A stretch of DNA of 64,000 bases from Alphaproteobacteria bacterium (GTDB taxonomy: Bacteria; Pseudomonadota; Alphaproteobacteria; Caulobacterales; Maricaulaceae). Location: NCBI GenBank assembly GCA_016124205.1, contig WGOD01000001.1:310001-374000 (forward strand). Direction: 5' to 3'. Positions 48,237 to 59,413 of this stretch are shown in pieces (the first letter of the stretch is position 1; every line of letters begins with the position of its first letter). Position numbers and translations under genes: made by a program. Under the pieces are notes generated by a model that saw only the letters and a program-made list of their open reading frames with translations, ran no database searches and was not told the origin of the DNA.

Positions 48237-49229
48237 TCAGGCGGCGACTTTGGGCTCCGCCATCCGGCGGCAGGCGTCGAGCGCGTTCAGGGCTTCGGTT
48301 TCGGTTACGGCACGGCAGAGTGCGGCGCGGAGTGCCGGTTGATCCGCTTCGGGCATTTCCGCCTCAACGAAGGAAGCGAAATGCTTGCGCATCATCCGGA
48401 TACCGATGTGGTCTTCGTAAAGCGCGATCGAGTCGCGCAACTGCTGAGCCAGCGCTTCGATCTTGCGGTCCAGCGGAACATGGAACGCCCGCCCTTCCAG
48501 TTCGGCAGCAATCTGACCCGGCAACCAGGGCAGGCCTTGGGCCGCCCGGCCGATCATCACCATGTCCGCTCCGGAACGGTTGAGCGCCTTACGGGCCTGC
48601 CCGGCGGTTCCGATATCGCCGTTGACAACAAGCGGAATGGTGATGGCCTCACGAACGGCGCGAACGGCGGACCAGTCCGCCTGACCCTTGTAGAATTGCT
48701 GTCGCGTGCGGCCATGCACCGTGACCATCTGCACCCCGGCATCCTGCGCGCGACGCGCAAGTTCCGGCGCGTTGATGCTGTCGTGGTCCCAGCCGAGCCG
48801 CATTTTCAGGGTCACCGGAACCGAGACGGCGGCGACTGTGGCCTCGACCAGCGTCATGGCATGGTCGAGGTCGCGCATGAGCGCCGAGCCGGACAGGCCG
48901 CGCGTCACCTGCTTCGCCGGACAGCCCATATTGATGTCGATGATGTCCGCACCGGCCTCGGCGGCGAGTTCCGCACCGACCGTCATCCATTTCGCTTCGC
49001 GGCCGGCCAGCTGGACGATGTGCGGACCGCCGCCCGTATCGTCCCGGGCCATGCGGCGGATCACGTCGTCGCGGCCCTGTGCCAGGCTTTCGCTGGCGAC
49101 CATCTCGCTGAAGACCAGACCGGCGCCGAACGCCCAGGCCTGCCGCCGGAAGGGCAGGTCGGTGACGCCCGACATCGGCGCCAGCAGAACGGGCGCGCGC
49201 ACGGCATGATTTCCGATCTTCACCGTCAT
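48237..49229 (-). CDS. dusB: tRNA-dihydrouridine synthase (DusB/NifR3)
   Basis: [57 protein letters not shown]. Start ATG 49229. Confidence 0.95.
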   Translation of the reverse strand: MTVKIGNHAVRAPVLLAPMSGVTDLPFRRQAWAFGAGLVFSEMVASESLAQGRDDVIRRMARDDTGGGPHIVQLAGREAKWMTVGAELAAEAGADIIDINMGCPAKQVTRGLSGSALMRDLDHAMTLVEATVAAVSVPVTLKMRLGWDHDSINAPELARRAQDAGVQMVTVHGRTRQQFYKGQADWSAVRAVREAITIPLVVNGDIGTAGQARKALNRSGADMVMIGRAAQGLPWLPGQIAAELEGRAFHVPLDRKIEALAQQLRDSIALYEDHIGIRMMRKHFASFVEAEMPEADQPALRAALCRAVTETEALNALDACRRMAEPKVAA

Positions 49230-49297
49230 GGGCTGGACTTTGGGCCGTTCCTGTCTGAAATCGGCGCGGACCCTAGTGAAACCTGACCGGAGCCGCA

Positions 49298-50938
49298 ATG
49301 CCCCGCACCGCCGCCATCATCGTTGCCGCAGGACGCGGCGTTCGCGCGGGTGGCGGTGTTCCGAAGCAATACCGGATGCTGGGCGGTGTCCCTGTTCTTC
49401 GCCGAACGACCGAAGCGTTCGACCGGCATCCCGGTGTCGAGACGCTCGTGGTCGTGATCCATCCTGACGATGCGCGGCTCGCGCACGACGCCCTCGGCGG
49501 GATCGATGCGGACCTCGTGCCGGGTGGTGAGACCCGGACCGCCTCCGTCCGGGCCGGGTTGGCTGCCCTTCCCGCCGGTACGGATCAGGTCCTGATCCAC
49601 GATGCGGCGCGGCCACTGGTTTCCGGCGCCGTCATCAGCCGCGTGATTGAAGCACTGGAGCGGAGCGGCGGCGCCCTGCCCGTCCTGCCGGTCTCGGATG
49701 CGCTCTGGCGCGGCGCGGACGGGATGGCCGGTGAGGCCGTGGACCGGGCCGACCTGTTCCGGGCACAGACGCCGCAAGGCTTTCGTCTGCAGGCATTGAA
49801 AGCGGCCTATGATCATCTGCCCCGCGATGCCGCGATGGCCGACGACGCGGAAGTGGCACGAGCCGCCGGTCTGGACGTCGCTCTGGTGGAGGGCGCAGAG
49901 GAGAATTTCAAACTGACCCTCGCAAGCGATTTCGAACGGGCGGAGCGGATCTTGACCAGCGGCGATTGCGTGACGGGAAACGGGTTCGACGTGCACCGGC
50001 TGGAACCGGCGGACCACATGATGCTGTGCGGTATCCGGGTCGAGGAAGGGCTCGGCCTTGTCGGTCATTCCGACGCCGACGCCGGACTGCATGCGATCAC
50101 CGACGCGCTGCTCGGTGCGATCGCCGCGGGGGATATCGGCCAGCACTTTCCGCCGAGTGATCCGCAATGGCGCGGCGCATCATCTGACCGCTTCCTGCAG
50201 CACGCCGCCGGACTGGCGCGTTCGGCCGGCGCGGATGTCCGGCATGTCGATGTGACGCTGATCTGCGAACGGCCCAAGGTCTCGAAATACCGCGAGGCCA
50301 TGCGCGCGCGCATCGCGGAAATCCTGGAGATTCCCCTGGCCCGGGTGAGTGTGAAGGCAACCACCACCGAAGGACTGGGCTTTACCGGCCGCCGCGAAGG
50401 CCTGGCGGCGCAGGCCAGTGTCACGGTGCGCCGGGGCGTGGGCGCCCTGCCCGCAACGTGCCTCCGCGAACTCGCCAACGAGGTGCTGGAGCGCGCGCGC
50501 AAGGCCGGCGTGAAAGTCGCGACCGCGGAGAGCTGCACCGGCGGACTGATCGCCGCCAGCCTGACCGAGATCGCGGGCAGTTCCGATGTCGTCGACCGTG
50601 GCTTCATCACGTATTCGAACGCCGCGAAGCACGACATGCTGGACGTCCCGGTGGATCTGTTCGAGCATCCCGGTCCGGGGGCGGTGTCAGAAGAGGTGGC
50701 CCGCGCCATGGCGACCGGTGCGAAAACCAATTCGAACGCGCAATTCGCGGTCGCCGTGACCGGCGTCGCGGGTCCGGGCGCATCGGAGAGCAAGCCCGAA
50801 GGTCTTGTCTGGTTCGGACTGGCGGGTCCTGATGGCGTGACGGCTTACAAGAAGGAATTCGGGGCGCTCGGCCGGCCGAATGTCCGCACCGAGACGGTCC
50901 GGTTCGCGCTTCAGCTACTTCGCGATGCGATCGGCTGA
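49298..50938 (+). CDS. IspD-IspF-CinA(C-terminal) trifunctional fusion
   Basis: Single ORF: IspD ([24 protein letters not shown]), IspF ([20 protein letters not shown]...[20 protein letters not shown]), CinA amidase ([41 protein letters not shown]). Confidence 0.92.
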   Translation: MPRTAAIIVAAGRGVRAGGGVPKQYRMLGGVPVLRRTTEAFDRHPGVETLVVVIHPDDARLAHDALGGIDADLVPGGETRTASVRAGLAALPAGTDQVLIHDAARPLVSGAVISRVIEALERSGGALPVLPVSDALWRGADGMAGEAVDRADLFRAQTPQGFRLQALKAAYDHLPRDAAMADDAEVARAAGLDVALVEGAEENFKLTLASDFERAERILTSGDCVTGNGFDVHRLEPADHMMLCGIRVEEGLGLVGHSDADAGLHAITDALLGAIAAGDIGQHFPPSDPQWRGASSDRFLQHAAGLARSAGADVRHVDVTLICERPKVSKYREAMRARIAEILEIPLARVSVKATTTEGLGFTGRREGLAAQASVTVRRGVGALPATCLRELANEVLERARKAGVKVATAESCTGGLIAASLTEIAGSSDVVDRGFITYSNAAKHDMLDVPVDLFEHPGPGAVSEEVARAMATGAKTNSNAQFAVAVTGVAGPGASESKPEGLVWFGLAGPDGVTAYKKEFGALGRPNVRTETVRFALQLLRDAIG

Positions 50939-51412
50939 CCAGTCGTAGTCCTCCGAGCCGACCATCTCGTAGCGCTTGTCCGCCTCGCTGCGGAAGGCAT
51001 CGATGATGAAGTGAACCGCGCGTTCCTTGTTCGCGGCCAGCAACATCTGTAGCAGCGGATTGGAAAATTCGAAGTCGATCATGAAATCGACCAGAGTCGA
51101 GCCGTCACCCAAGCGGTGGAACACCCAGGCATTCTGAAGCGTCCGGAACGGACCTTCGATGAGCGAGACCTCGACCCCCAGCACGTCGCGATCAAGCGCC
51201 ACGGCCGTGGTGAAGCGTTCGGTCACGAAACGGTAGCGCGCGACTGCCTCGGCTTCGAGATGCGTCATCGAGCCTTCCGTGCGCTCTATGCGCACACGCA
51301 AGGCACTCAGATATTTGATGAATTGCGGGTAGCGGCGCACGTCGGAGACGAGTTCGAATACGTCCTCCGGCCGGTGCCGGATACGCATGCGTTCATGCAG
51401 TCGGCTGCTCAC
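50915..51412 (-). CDS. COQ10/RatA-like ubiquinone-binding START-domain protein
   Basis: [55 protein letters not shown]. Confidence 0.92.
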   Translation of the reverse strand: MSSRLHERMRIRHRPEDVFELVSDVRRYPQFIKYLSALRVRIERTEGSMTHLEAEAVARYRFVTERFTTAVALDRDVLGVEVSLIEGPFRTLQNAWVFHRLGDGSTLVDFMIDFEFSNPLLQMLLAANKERAVHFIIDAFRSEADKRYEMVGSEDYDWSADRIAK

Positions 51413-52380
51413 GCCTTCGCCAGTTCCGCTTCGCGTGCGGCACGGAGCCGTTTGAAGTCGTCGCCCGCGTGGTAGCTCGACCGGGTCAGCGGCGTGGCCG
51501 AGACCATCAGGAAGCCCTTGGCCCGCGCGATCGTCTCATAGGCGCGGAACTCCTCCGGCGTCACGAAGCGGTCGACCGGCGCGTGCTTGCGGGTCGGCTG
51601 CAGGTATTGGCCGATGGTCAGGAAGTCGATGCCGGCGGAGCGCATGTCGTCCATCACCTGCATCACCTCTTCCTTCGTCTCGCCGAGGCCGACCATGATG
51701 CCGGACTTGGTGAACTGGGAGGGGTCGCGTTCCTTCACCCGCTCCAGAAGGCGGAGGGAGTGGTAATAACGCGCACCCGGGCGGATCGAGAGATAGAGCC
51801 GCGGCACGGTTTCGAGATTGTGATTGAACACGTCGGCGCGCGCATCGACGACCTGTTCGAGCGCCCCGGCCTTGCGCAGGAAGTCCGGCGTCAGGATTTC
51901 GATCGTCGTCTTCGAAGAGGCGCTGCGGATCGCGTTGATCACGTCCTCGAAATGCTGGGCACCGCCATCATCGAGATCGTCGCGGTCGACCGAGGTGATC
52001 ACGACGTGTTCGAGGCTCATCGTCAGGACGGCTTCGCCGATCCGGCGCGCCTCGTCATGATCGACCGGCGCGGGCATGCCCGTCTTCACATTGCAGAAGC
52101 TGCAGGCGCGGGTGCAGGTGTCGCCCAGAATCATGAAGGTGGCGTGCTTCTGCGACCAGCATTCCCCGATATTCGGGCAGCCGGCCTCCTCGCACACGGT
52201 CACGAGCCCGTTCTCCTTCACGAGCTTCTTGGTCTCGGAGAAGACTTCACCCATCGGCGCGCGGACGCGGATCCAGTCCGGCTTGCGCTGGATGGGTGAA
52301 TCCGGACGCTTCTGCTTTTCCGGGTGACGGGCAGCGCGCGCCTTGGCGGCTTCGGAGAGATTATCGATCAGGGTCGCCAT
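51409..52380 (-). CDS. lipA: Lipoyl synthase
   Basis: [39 protein letters not shown] double cluster motif. Confidence 0.98.
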   Translation of the reverse strand: MATLIDNLSEAAKARAARHPEKQKRPDSPIQRKPDWIRVRAPMGEVFSETKKLVKENGLVTVCEEAGCPNIGECWSQKHATFMILGDTCTRACSFCNVKTGMPAPVDHDEARRIGEAVLTMSLEHVVITSVDRDDLDDGGAQHFEDVINAIRSASSKTTIEILTPDFLRKAGALEQVVDARADVFNHNLETVPRLYLSIRPGARYYHSLRLLERVKERDPSQFTKSGIMVGLGETKEEVMQVMDDMRSAGIDFLTIGQYLQPTRKHAPVDRFVTPEEFRAYETIARAKGFLMVSATPLTRSSYHAGDDFKRLRAAREAELAKA

Positions 52381-52425
52381 AACGCGGCGGAAAATGGCGC
52401 TGTTGGGCCTTCACTTCAAGCCGGG

Positions 52426-52941
52426 TCAGCGGTCGGGGAAGTCGATCGTTCCGGTTCCGCGCCGTCCCGGTATCTGAAGAACCGTGCGCACCACGCTGCC
52501 GCGGATGACATTCGTCATGTTCGCCTGATCGGGAAATGCGTCGATCAACAAGCGATTATCGATACTTACGGTGTCGTACTCGTCCGGCATCGGGGCCACG
52601 AAATAGATCCAGGCGAACTGGCCGTCGATCTCCGCTCCGACATAGTCGAGTTGCAGGGATGCACCGGCCACATCGATGTCGAACCGGTCCTGCGCATAGG
52701 AGCCGGCTGCGTTCAGCCAGTCTTCGCCAAGTGGTGCGGTGTCATCATCCATGCCGGATTCGATCAGCGCCACTTCGAGATCGTGGAAGAAAACACGGTG
52801 TGCGACCTCCAGTTCGCCAGTGTTCTCGTTCGGGCGGACCTCGGTCAGGGCCGAGTGGATGCGGTGCGCCCAGGCAGACGGCGCGGCAGCGAGCGCAAGG
52901 CTCGCCGCCAGACCGATTGCGAGGGCGCGGACCGGGTTCAC
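52426..52941 (-). CDS. DUF6702-like exported protein
   Basis: Signal + HRIHSALTEVRPNENTGELEVAHRVFFHDLEVAL; overlaps the M1 peptidase start. Confidence 0.75.
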   Translation of the reverse strand: MNPVRALAIGLAASLALAAAPSAWAHRIHSALTEVRPNENTGELEVAHRVFFHDLEVALIESGMDDDTAPLGEDWLNAAGSYAQDRFDIDVAGASLQLDYVGAEIDGQFAWIYFVAPMPDEYDTVSIDNRLLIDAFPDQANMTNVIRGSVVRTVLQIPGRRGTGTIDFPDR

Positions 52942-55337
52942 TCGTCGTCGCCTCCGCGTTCCGGACGCGTGTCGAGGCTGTCGTTCGACACGGTCAGATC
53001 CATGTCCTGCATCATGTTGGTCGATTGCGAGGACCGGTAGAGCTCGATCCGCGAGCGGCGGATCTCCGGCGGGAAGACATTGTCCGACCGGTCGGCATCG
53101 GCGATCTCGTGCAGCGGGTCGATTTCCAGCCGGACGAGCTCGCGGTCGGTTGCGTACTGCCAGGTCACCTCGTGCGCATTGCGGCGCCAGATCTGCGCCG
53201 GGATGCGGACATGTTCCGTCGTCCCGTCGGAGAAGCTGAGGTCGAGGATGATCGGCATCACCACGCCGCCATCATTGCGGAAGGTCATCAGATAGATGTT
53301 GGTCCCGCTTTCGAGGAATTCGCGCTCCCAGTCCTCCAGCCCTTCCAGATAGCGCTCATAGGTGCGCCGCTGGGCATTGGTGACGATGTGCTCGTCATTG
53401 AGGCTGTAGAAGTCGACGACTTCGGGATTGCGCTGGGCATAGGTCTGGATGCCCGCCTCGCGGTTGTGCCGCTGGGTCAGCGATTCCGGAAGCGCGTCCT
53501 CTTCCTCGCGGGCGAGCGCGTTCTCGATTTCCGGATTCCCAGTATCGACCTGCGCGAGAACGATGGATTCGAGACCGATATCGACGTGCTCGGTCGAGTA
53601 GAACCAGCCGCGCCAGAACCAATCAAGATCATGGCCCGACACCTCTTCCATCGTGCGGAAGAAGTCGTAGGGCGTCGGGCGCTTGAAGCGCCAGCGCCGG
53701 GCATAGGTCCGGAAGGCTTCGTCAAACAGTTCACGGCCGAGAATCGTCTCGCGCAGGATGACCAGCGCGGTCGCCGGCTTCGAATAGGCATTCGGGCCGA
53801 GTGCCGTCACCGCATCCGACTGGGTCATGATCGGCTGCTGGTTCGAGGAGGTCATGTAGCCGATGATGTTGTCGGGCTCGGCTTCATTCGTCGGATAGTC
53901 CTCTTCCCACAGACGCTGGGTCATGAAGTCGAGGAAGGAGTTGATCCCCTCGTCCATCCAGGTCCACTGGCGCTCGTCGGAATTGACCGTCATCGGGAAG
54001 TAGATGTGGCCGATCTCGTGCGCGACGACGCCGATCAGGAAGCGCTTCGTGCCCCGCGAATAGGTGACGTTACCGTCCTCGTCACGAACCGTGCGCGGCC
54101 CGTTGAAGGTGATCATCGGGTATTCCATCCCGCCGACCGGACCGGAAACGGACTGCGCGGTCGGATAGGGATAGGGGAAGGAAAAGCTGGAATAGACGTC
54201 CAGCGTGTGCTCGATCACCCGGGTCGAATAGGCCGACCAGATCGGCTCGTTCTCGTTCGGGTAGAAGGACATGGCGAGGACGGTATCGGGATACTCCCCT
54301 TCCCCGTCCTGCTCGACGCCGAGTGCGTCCCAGATGAATTTGCGCGAGCCGGCCCAGGCGAAATCGCGGACATTCTCGGCGCGGAACTGCCAGGTGGCGG
54401 TCTCGTCCGTGCCTTCGCGCTCGTTGGCGAGCGCTTCCTCGCGCGTCACGACGAAGACCGGCTCTTCGGACGTCATGGCCTGTTCCAGACGGTCACGCTG
54501 GGCCTGCGTCAGGACGTTCTCCGGGTTCTGAAGCTCGCCGGTCGCAGCGACGATGAAGTCGGCCGGAACGGTGATCGCGACCTCGTAATTGCCGAACTCC
54601 AGCGTGAATTCACCGCTGCCGAGGAAGGGCAGGTTGTGCCAGCCCTCATAATCGGTGAAGGCGGCGGCACGCGGGAACCATTGCGCGACGAGATAGATGC
54701 AGTCGCCGTTTTCGGTCTCTTCCTCGAAACATTCATAGCCGGCTCGTGCGCCGACCACGTTTTCCTCGGGCAGATTGTATTCCCAGGAGATGGTGAAGGA
54801 GACTTCCTCCCCGGGCTGAAGCGCATCGGGCAGGTCGATCCGCATGAGCGTGTCGACGAGGCGGGTCTCAAGCGCGCGGCCTTCGGAATCGGTGACAGTT
54901 CCGACATCGAAACCGCCCTCCCATTCCTGCATCCGCATCATGCGGCGGGCGGCGCCGGAGGAAATCTGGTCGGTGCTCGATACCGTCCGGGTGAGATTGT
55001 CCCAGCTGTCTCGGCGGAAGCGGTTCTGGTCCATCAGGAACCAGAGGTATTCGAGCGCGAAGGGCGAGTTGTTGTGATAGGTGATCTCGGCGATGCCGCT
55101 GATGCGCTTTTCGTCCTCGTCGAGGCGGACATCGATCCAGTAATCGACTTGCTGCTGCCAGTATTCCGGCCCGGGCGCGCCATGCGCAGGACGAATCTCG
55201 TTCGGCGTCGGCCAGTCCTCGTTCTCGAGCTGACGGAAAGCGTCGCGGTAATCGCTGACGGTCTGACGGATGGTCTGGGCCTCGGCATTGGCCGAGAACG
55301 CCGAAATGGCCACAACGGCCAGAATCAGGTGTCTCAC
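52938..55337 (-). CDS. M1 family metallopeptidase, secreted
   Basis: VVAHEIGHIYFPMTVNSDERQWTWMDEGINSFLDF (HEXXH...E); signal peptide. Confidence 0.93.
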   Translation of the reverse strand: MRHLILAVVAISAFSANAEAQTIRQTVSDYRDAFRQLENEDWPTPNEIRPAHGAPGPEYWQQQVDYWIDVRLDEDEKRISGIAEITYHNNSPFALEYLWFLMDQNRFRRDSWDNLTRTVSSTDQISSGAARRMMRMQEWEGGFDVGTVTDSEGRALETRLVDTLMRIDLPDALQPGEEVSFTISWEYNLPEENVVGARAGYECFEEETENGDCIYLVAQWFPRAAAFTDYEGWHNLPFLGSGEFTLEFGNYEVAITVPADFIVAATGELQNPENVLTQAQRDRLEQAMTSEEPVFVVTREEALANEREGTDETATWQFRAENVRDFAWAGSRKFIWDALGVEQDGEGEYPDTVLAMSFYPNENEPIWSAYSTRVIEHTLDVYSSFSFPYPYPTAQSVSGPVGGMEYPMITFNGPRTVRDEDGNVTYSRGTKRFLIGVVAHEIGHIYFPMTVNSDERQWTWMDEGINSFLDFMTQRLWEEDYPTNEAEPDNIIGYMTSSNQQPIMTQSDAVTALGPNAYSKPATALVILRETILGRELFDEAFRTYARRWRFKRPTPYDFFRTMEEVSGHDLDWFWRGWFYSTEHVDIGLESIVLAQVDTGNPEIENALAREEEDALPESLTQRHNREAGIQTYAQRNPEVVDFYSLNDEHIVTNAQRRTYERYLEGLEDWEREFLESGTNIYLMTFRNDGGVVMPIILDLSFSDGTTEHVRIPAQIWRRNAHEVTWQYATDRELVRLEIDPLHEIADADRSDNVFPPEIRRSRIELYRSSQSTNMMQDMDLTVSNDSLDTRPERGGDDE

Positions 55338-55401
55338 AGCAGTCTCCCCCGGAGGCGTCCAGTGCCTCCGGGGTCAGGTATAAGACGCGCGTTTCAGGTC
55401 G

Positions 55402-56619
55402 TCACGCGGCGGGCTGCGTTACAACCGGTTCACGTTTCCCAAGGGCGAACAGCCAGGCTCCGAGGCCGATCCAGGTCAGGACGCACCAGCCGACCACTCC
55501 GAGGAAGGGCACGACCCACAAGGCCGCGGCGAGCACCAGCACGCCGAGCGTGGTGAGGAGCCGCATGCCAAGACCGAGGCCGGTCCCCTTGCGGTTGAAG
55601 ACGAGGTCGCCGATCGCCGCTGCGCCAAAGGGATAGGACAGCGACAGGACGAAGAAGACGACCAGGATCCAGAACGGGATCAGAAGCGCGCCGACGATGG
55701 TGATCGCCAGAAGGATGATCCCGACCACGAGGATGATCGGCCAGAAGGCCCAGGTCACGAATCCGATCAGCGGTGCGACCACCGGACGGGCCCGGAATTC
55801 GCCGACCATGCGCGTGACGCCATTGGGCATCAGAGCAGACGCGAGCAGGAAGAACAGGAAGTAGAAACCGACGAAGAAGGCACCGATGACCGGCCCGGGC
55901 GGTGCGAAATCGAGATCGAGATCGACACCGTCAAAATCGAATTCATCGATATAGACCGCATTGGTGTAGTCGACGCCGCCGGTGATCGTGGCCCCTGCAC
56001 CGACATCGGGTTCATTGGGGCCGCGGTGACGCAGTTCGCCGGAGATGGTCGCGCCGGGGGCGATACGGACATAGTCCGCATAGGTATCGACATCGCCGTT
56101 GATCGTGCCTTCGATCGTGATTTCATCACCCGACAGATCGGCATCGCCGGTGACCGACCCGCGAATGACGATCTGTTCGGCAACGAGGTCGACGCCGTCA
56201 CTGCCGCTGAAATCGCGATCGAGCTCGATGAAGCCGCCAGCGGCGCTGACCCGCCCCGCGACGGGCGCGTTCACGTGAACGACGCCGCCCGCGAGATCAG
56301 CCGTGCCGGAAACAACGGTTTCGATATCGAGATCGCCGCCCGCGACGCTGAGATCGCCACCCACGGAGCCTCGGACCCGGATATCACCGCCCGCGAGATT
56401 GGCGTCGCCGCCGATCTGCGCATCGACATTCATGTCGCCGCCGATGGCGCGCAATTCACCGCCGATCCGGCCGCGGACATCAACCTCGCCCGCGAAAATG
56501 GTGAGATCGCCGTCGCGGTCGACATCCATGTCGACCTCGCCGCCAATAACCTGTGCGCTGACCGGCGATGCGAGGGCGACAGCCAGCCCTGCAGCCAGGA
56601 TGAGTCTCTTCAGAAACAT
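55402..56619 (-). CDS. Polymer-forming/bactofilin-like beta-helix protein with C-terminal TM segments
   Basis: Signal peptide; 17-aa repeats GGDMNVDAQIGGDANLA-GGDIRVRGSVGGDLSVA-GGDLDIETVVSGTADLA; multi-TM C-terminus. Confidence 0.82.
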   Translation of the reverse strand: MFLKRLILAAGLAVALASPVSAQVIGGEVDMDVDRDGDLTIFAGEVDVRGRIGGELRAIGGDMNVDAQIGGDANLAGGDIRVRGSVGGDLSVAGGDLDIETVVSGTADLAGGVVHVNAPVAGRVSAAGGFIELDRDFSGSDGVDLVAEQIVIRGSVTGDADLSGDEITIEGTINGDVDTYADYVRIAPGATISGELRHRGPNEPDVGAGATITGGVDYTNAVYIDEFDFDGVDLDLDFAPPGPVIGAFFVGFYFLFFLLASALMPNGVTRMVGEFRARPVVAPLIGFVTWAFWPIILVVGIILLAITIVGALLIPFWILVVFFVLSLSYPFGAAAIGDLVFNRKGTGLGLGMRLLTTLGVLVLAAALWVVPFLGVVGWCVLTWIGLGAWLFALGKREPVVTQPAA

Positions 56620-56672
56620 CGGTAACTCCCTTCGCCCCCCGGCGTGACGGGACCAGATGAAATGGGGTTCAT

Positions 56673-57539
56673 TCAACGCCTGTCGAGGTCGTCGAAAATG
56701 TCGTCACAGTCGCGGCCGTTCCGGTTTTCGAACGAGACCGAACCGAGTTCTGCCGCATCGGCGACTTCGGGTTCTGAATCGGCCCAGACATGGATCGGAC
56801 CTTCGACGCTCGCATTGCGCAGGAAGTTCACCCGGCGCGCGCAGACATGGAGCGCATCACCAAACTCTCCGCTGATTTCAACGAGACCATTCGTGCTGCC
56901 GGCACGGGCTCCGTCCTCATCGATTTCGGCATGCCAGCCGCGGCGGCCCTCATGAGGATCGGCCATCAGCCAGGCTTCGCCGCCGACTTCACCGCGCACC
57001 TGAACGAAAGCGCCCGCGGCTTCGAGCGTGCCGTCGATCTGACCGTTCAGCTGGATTTCGGCAGCGGCCAGTTCGGCATTGCCGCGAATGTGCGAGCCGC
57101 GCGTGATTTCCATCTCGCCGCTGGCCGCTTCCAGATCGCCGCCGATCGCGGAATCAATCGTCAGATCGCCGCCGGCGATTTCGAGATCCTGCGCAACGTC
57201 AGCATTCCATTCGATGTCGCCGCCCGCGATGGACGCGCCCTCACCGATCGAACCGTCGACTTCCATATTGCCGCCGGCGACCGAAAGCTCGCCGCCGATG
57301 TCGAGATCGAGCTCGATATTGCCGCCAACCAGGCTGACATCGCCGCCAACGCGGCCGCGGAGGTCCATATTGCCACCGATCAGCGACAGATCGCCGTCCT
57401 GATCGAGGGTGCGGGTCATGTTCCCGCCGATCGAAATGCCGGAGCCTTGCGCATCCGTGCCGTGGGCCATGGCCGCATTCGTGCAACCCGCCGCGCCGAT
57501 CAAGGCCAGCGCGGCCGCGCCCAGAGAAAGGGTCTTCAT
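56673..57539 (-). CDS. Beta-helix repeat lipoprotein, paralog of the neighbour
   Basis: Lipobox LIGAAGC; 17-aa repeats GGNMDLRGRVGGDVSLV-GGNIELDLDIGGELSVA-GGNMEVDGSIGEGASIA. Start ATG 57539 (ORF-track start 57953 is upstream noise). Confidence 0.82.
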   Translation of the reverse strand: MKTLSLGAAALALIGAAGCTNAAMAHGTDAQGSGISIGGNMTRTLDQDGDLSLIGGNMDLRGRVGGDVSLVGGNIELDLDIGGELSVAGGNMEVDGSIGEGASIAGGDIEWNADVAQDLEIAGGDLTIDSAIGGDLEAASGEMEITRGSHIRGNAELAAAEIQLNGQIDGTLEAAGAFVQVRGEVGGEAWLMADPHEGRRGWHAEIDEDGARAGSTNGLVEISGEFGDALHVCARRVNFLRNASVEGPIHVWADSEPEVADAAELGSVSFENRNGRDCDDIFDDLDRR

Positions 57540-57604
57540 AAAACCGTCTCCAGTCGTGAACCGCGATGCGGTTCTACGCTCCCCAGCGTTGATTCCAGAC
57601 CTAC

Positions 57605-57623
57605 CATATCGAATTTCGATATG
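57605..57623. promoter_or_regulatory. Perfect inverted repeat, candidate operator
   Basis: CATATCGAA-T-TTCGATATG; a further TTCGATAAA half-like site at about 57641. Confidence 0.55.
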
Positions 57624-57756
57624 AAAGAGATTTTTCGTTTTTCGATAAATTTTTTGCAGTGAACCGGACTCCTGTTTCCGCCCTTTCATCCAAGCGCGCG
57701 CTTGAATAACCTGTGCGAACAGAAGGTCCGGAAACAGGACCGCACGGGAGACATAC

Positions 57757-59409
57757 ATGAACGATGGTACGGCATCGGCGTTCGCGCCGGAGGGTGTCGC
57801 AGTGGATGGTCCGCTCGATCCCATGGACGCGCCGGATACGGCCCTCACCCGCGTTTCGGGCGCCGACTTTCCGCGCAGCCGCCACAATCGCTCAATTTTC
57901 GACGCCCTGCTTCGATCCCGTTCGAAAGCCGGCGGATCGAAAGTCTGCATCATCGACGCCGATGGCCGCGAGCTGACCTATGACCAGCTCGTCCAGGGCG
58001 CGTTTGCGCTCGGCAATGCGCTGAAGGCCCACGCCCGCAAGGGTGAAAAAGTCGCCATCCTCTTGCCGACCGGCGCGGGCGCAGCGATCGCCTTCTTCGC
58101 CTTGCAGGCCTATGGCCGCATTCCGGCGATGCTGAACTTCACTGCCGGTCCGCGCGCGCTGAAAGCTGCATGCAAGGCTGCCGAGGCCAAGACGATCATC
58201 ACGGCGCGCAAATTCATCGAGCTCGGCGGCCTCGATTCGCTGGCCGAGTCGCTGGGTGAGACGCTGAACCTCGTCTATCTCGAGGACGTTCGGGACAATC
58301 TGACCTGGAAGGACAAGGCGATGGCCGCGGCCGGGTCCTATCTGCCCTTCCTCGTCGCGTCGCGTCCCAATCCCGACGATACGGCGGTCGTGCTGTTCAC
58401 CTCCGGTACCGAAGGCGATCCCAAGGGCGTGGCGCTGAGCCACATCAATCTGGTGTCGAACTGCGAGCAGGCCGCCGCGCATGTCGATATCTTCGAGACC
58501 GATATCTGCTTCAACCCGCTGCCGACCTTCCACTGTTTCGGCCTGACGGGCGGGCTGTTGCTGCCGTTGCTGGTCGGCATCCCGGCGGTGCTGCACCCCT
58601 CACCCCTGCAGGCGAAGACGATTGCGAAACGGGTCGGCGAGACGAAGTCGACCATCCTGTTCGCGACCGACACCTTCCTCAATCAGTACGCCCGCAATGC
58701 CGACCCCGACGATCTGAAGACGCTGCGCTTCGCCGTGTGCGGCGCGGAGCGCGTGAAGGACGAGACGCGCGCACTGGTGCGCAAGATGTTCTCGCTCGAC
58801 ATCCTTGAAGGTTATGGCGCGACGGAAGCCTCACCCGTGATCGCGGTGAATCAGCCGGGCCGAAACCGGCCGGGCACGGTCGGCACGCTGCTGCCCGGAA
58901 TGGAAGGCAAGCTGGAGCCGGTCGAAGGCATCACCGGCGCGGGCCGGCTCTGGGTGCGCGGTCCGAATATCATGGCCGGTTATATCTACACGACGGAACC
59001 GGGAAAGGTTGTGGAACCGGCCGGCGGATGGCACGACACCGGCGACATTTGCTCGATCGACGAGGACGGCTTCATCGCCATCCGCGGCCGGATGAAACGC
59101 TTTGCCAAGATCGGCGGCGAGATGGTCTCGCTTGCCGTCGTGGAGAATTGCGCAACCTCGATCTGGCCGGACGATCTGCACGCCGCGGTCACCCTGCCTG
59201 ACCCGCGCAAGGGCGAGCAGATCATCCTTCTGACGGCCTGCAAGAACGCCGACCGGGCCGAGTTTGTCGCCTTCACCCGCAATCACGGCGTCGCGGAGCT
59301 TTCGATCCCGAAGAAGATCGTCGCGGTCGAGGAAATCCCGGTCCTGGGAACCGGCAAGATCGACTATGTCGCGGTCGAGAAGTTGGCCAAGGACGCGACC
59401 GGCGGATAA
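57757..59409 (+). CDS. AMP-dependent acyl-CoA/acyl-ACP synthetase (Aas-like ligase domain)
   Basis: VVLFTSGTEGDPKGVALSHINL, GYGATEASPVIAVN, GRMKRFAKIGGEMVSLAVVE. Confidence 0.9.
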   Translation: MNDGTASAFAPEGVAVDGPLDPMDAPDTALTRVSGADFPRSRHNRSIFDALLRSRSKAGGSKVCIIDADGRELTYDQLVQGAFALGNALKAHARKGEKVAILLPTGAGAAIAFFALQAYGRIPAMLNFTAGPRALKAACKAAEAKTIITARKFIELGGLDSLAESLGETLNLVYLEDVRDNLTWKDKAMAAAGSYLPFLVASRPNPDDTAVVLFTSGTEGDPKGVALSHINLVSNCEQAAAHVDIFETDICFNPLPTFHCFGLTGGLLLPLLVGIPAVLHPSPLQAKTIAKRVGETKSTILFATDTFLNQYARNADPDDLKTLRFAVCGAERVKDETRALVRKMFSLDILEGYGATEASPVIAVNQPGRNRPGTVGTLLPGMEGKLEPVEGITGAGRLWVRGPNIMAGYIYTTEPGKVVEPAGGWHDTGDICSIDEDGFIAIRGRMKRFAKIGGEMVSLAVVENCATSIWPDDLHAAVTLPDPRKGEQIILLTACKNADRAEFVAFTRNHGVAELSIPKKIVAVEEIPVLGTGKIDYVAVEKLAKDATGG

Positions 59410-59413
59410 GCGA

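Noticed and set aside
52536-55556. 1006-aa plus-strand ORF
   Set aside because: Antisense to a clear M1 metallopeptidase (HEIGH) and to the DUF6702-like gene; R/G/V-rich translation is typical of high-GC shadow frames.
56790-57662. Plus-strand ORFs with regular repeats (56026-56625, 56790-57662, 59604-60293)
   Set aside because: The periodicity is the antisense image of the 17-aa beta-helix repeats on the minus strand.
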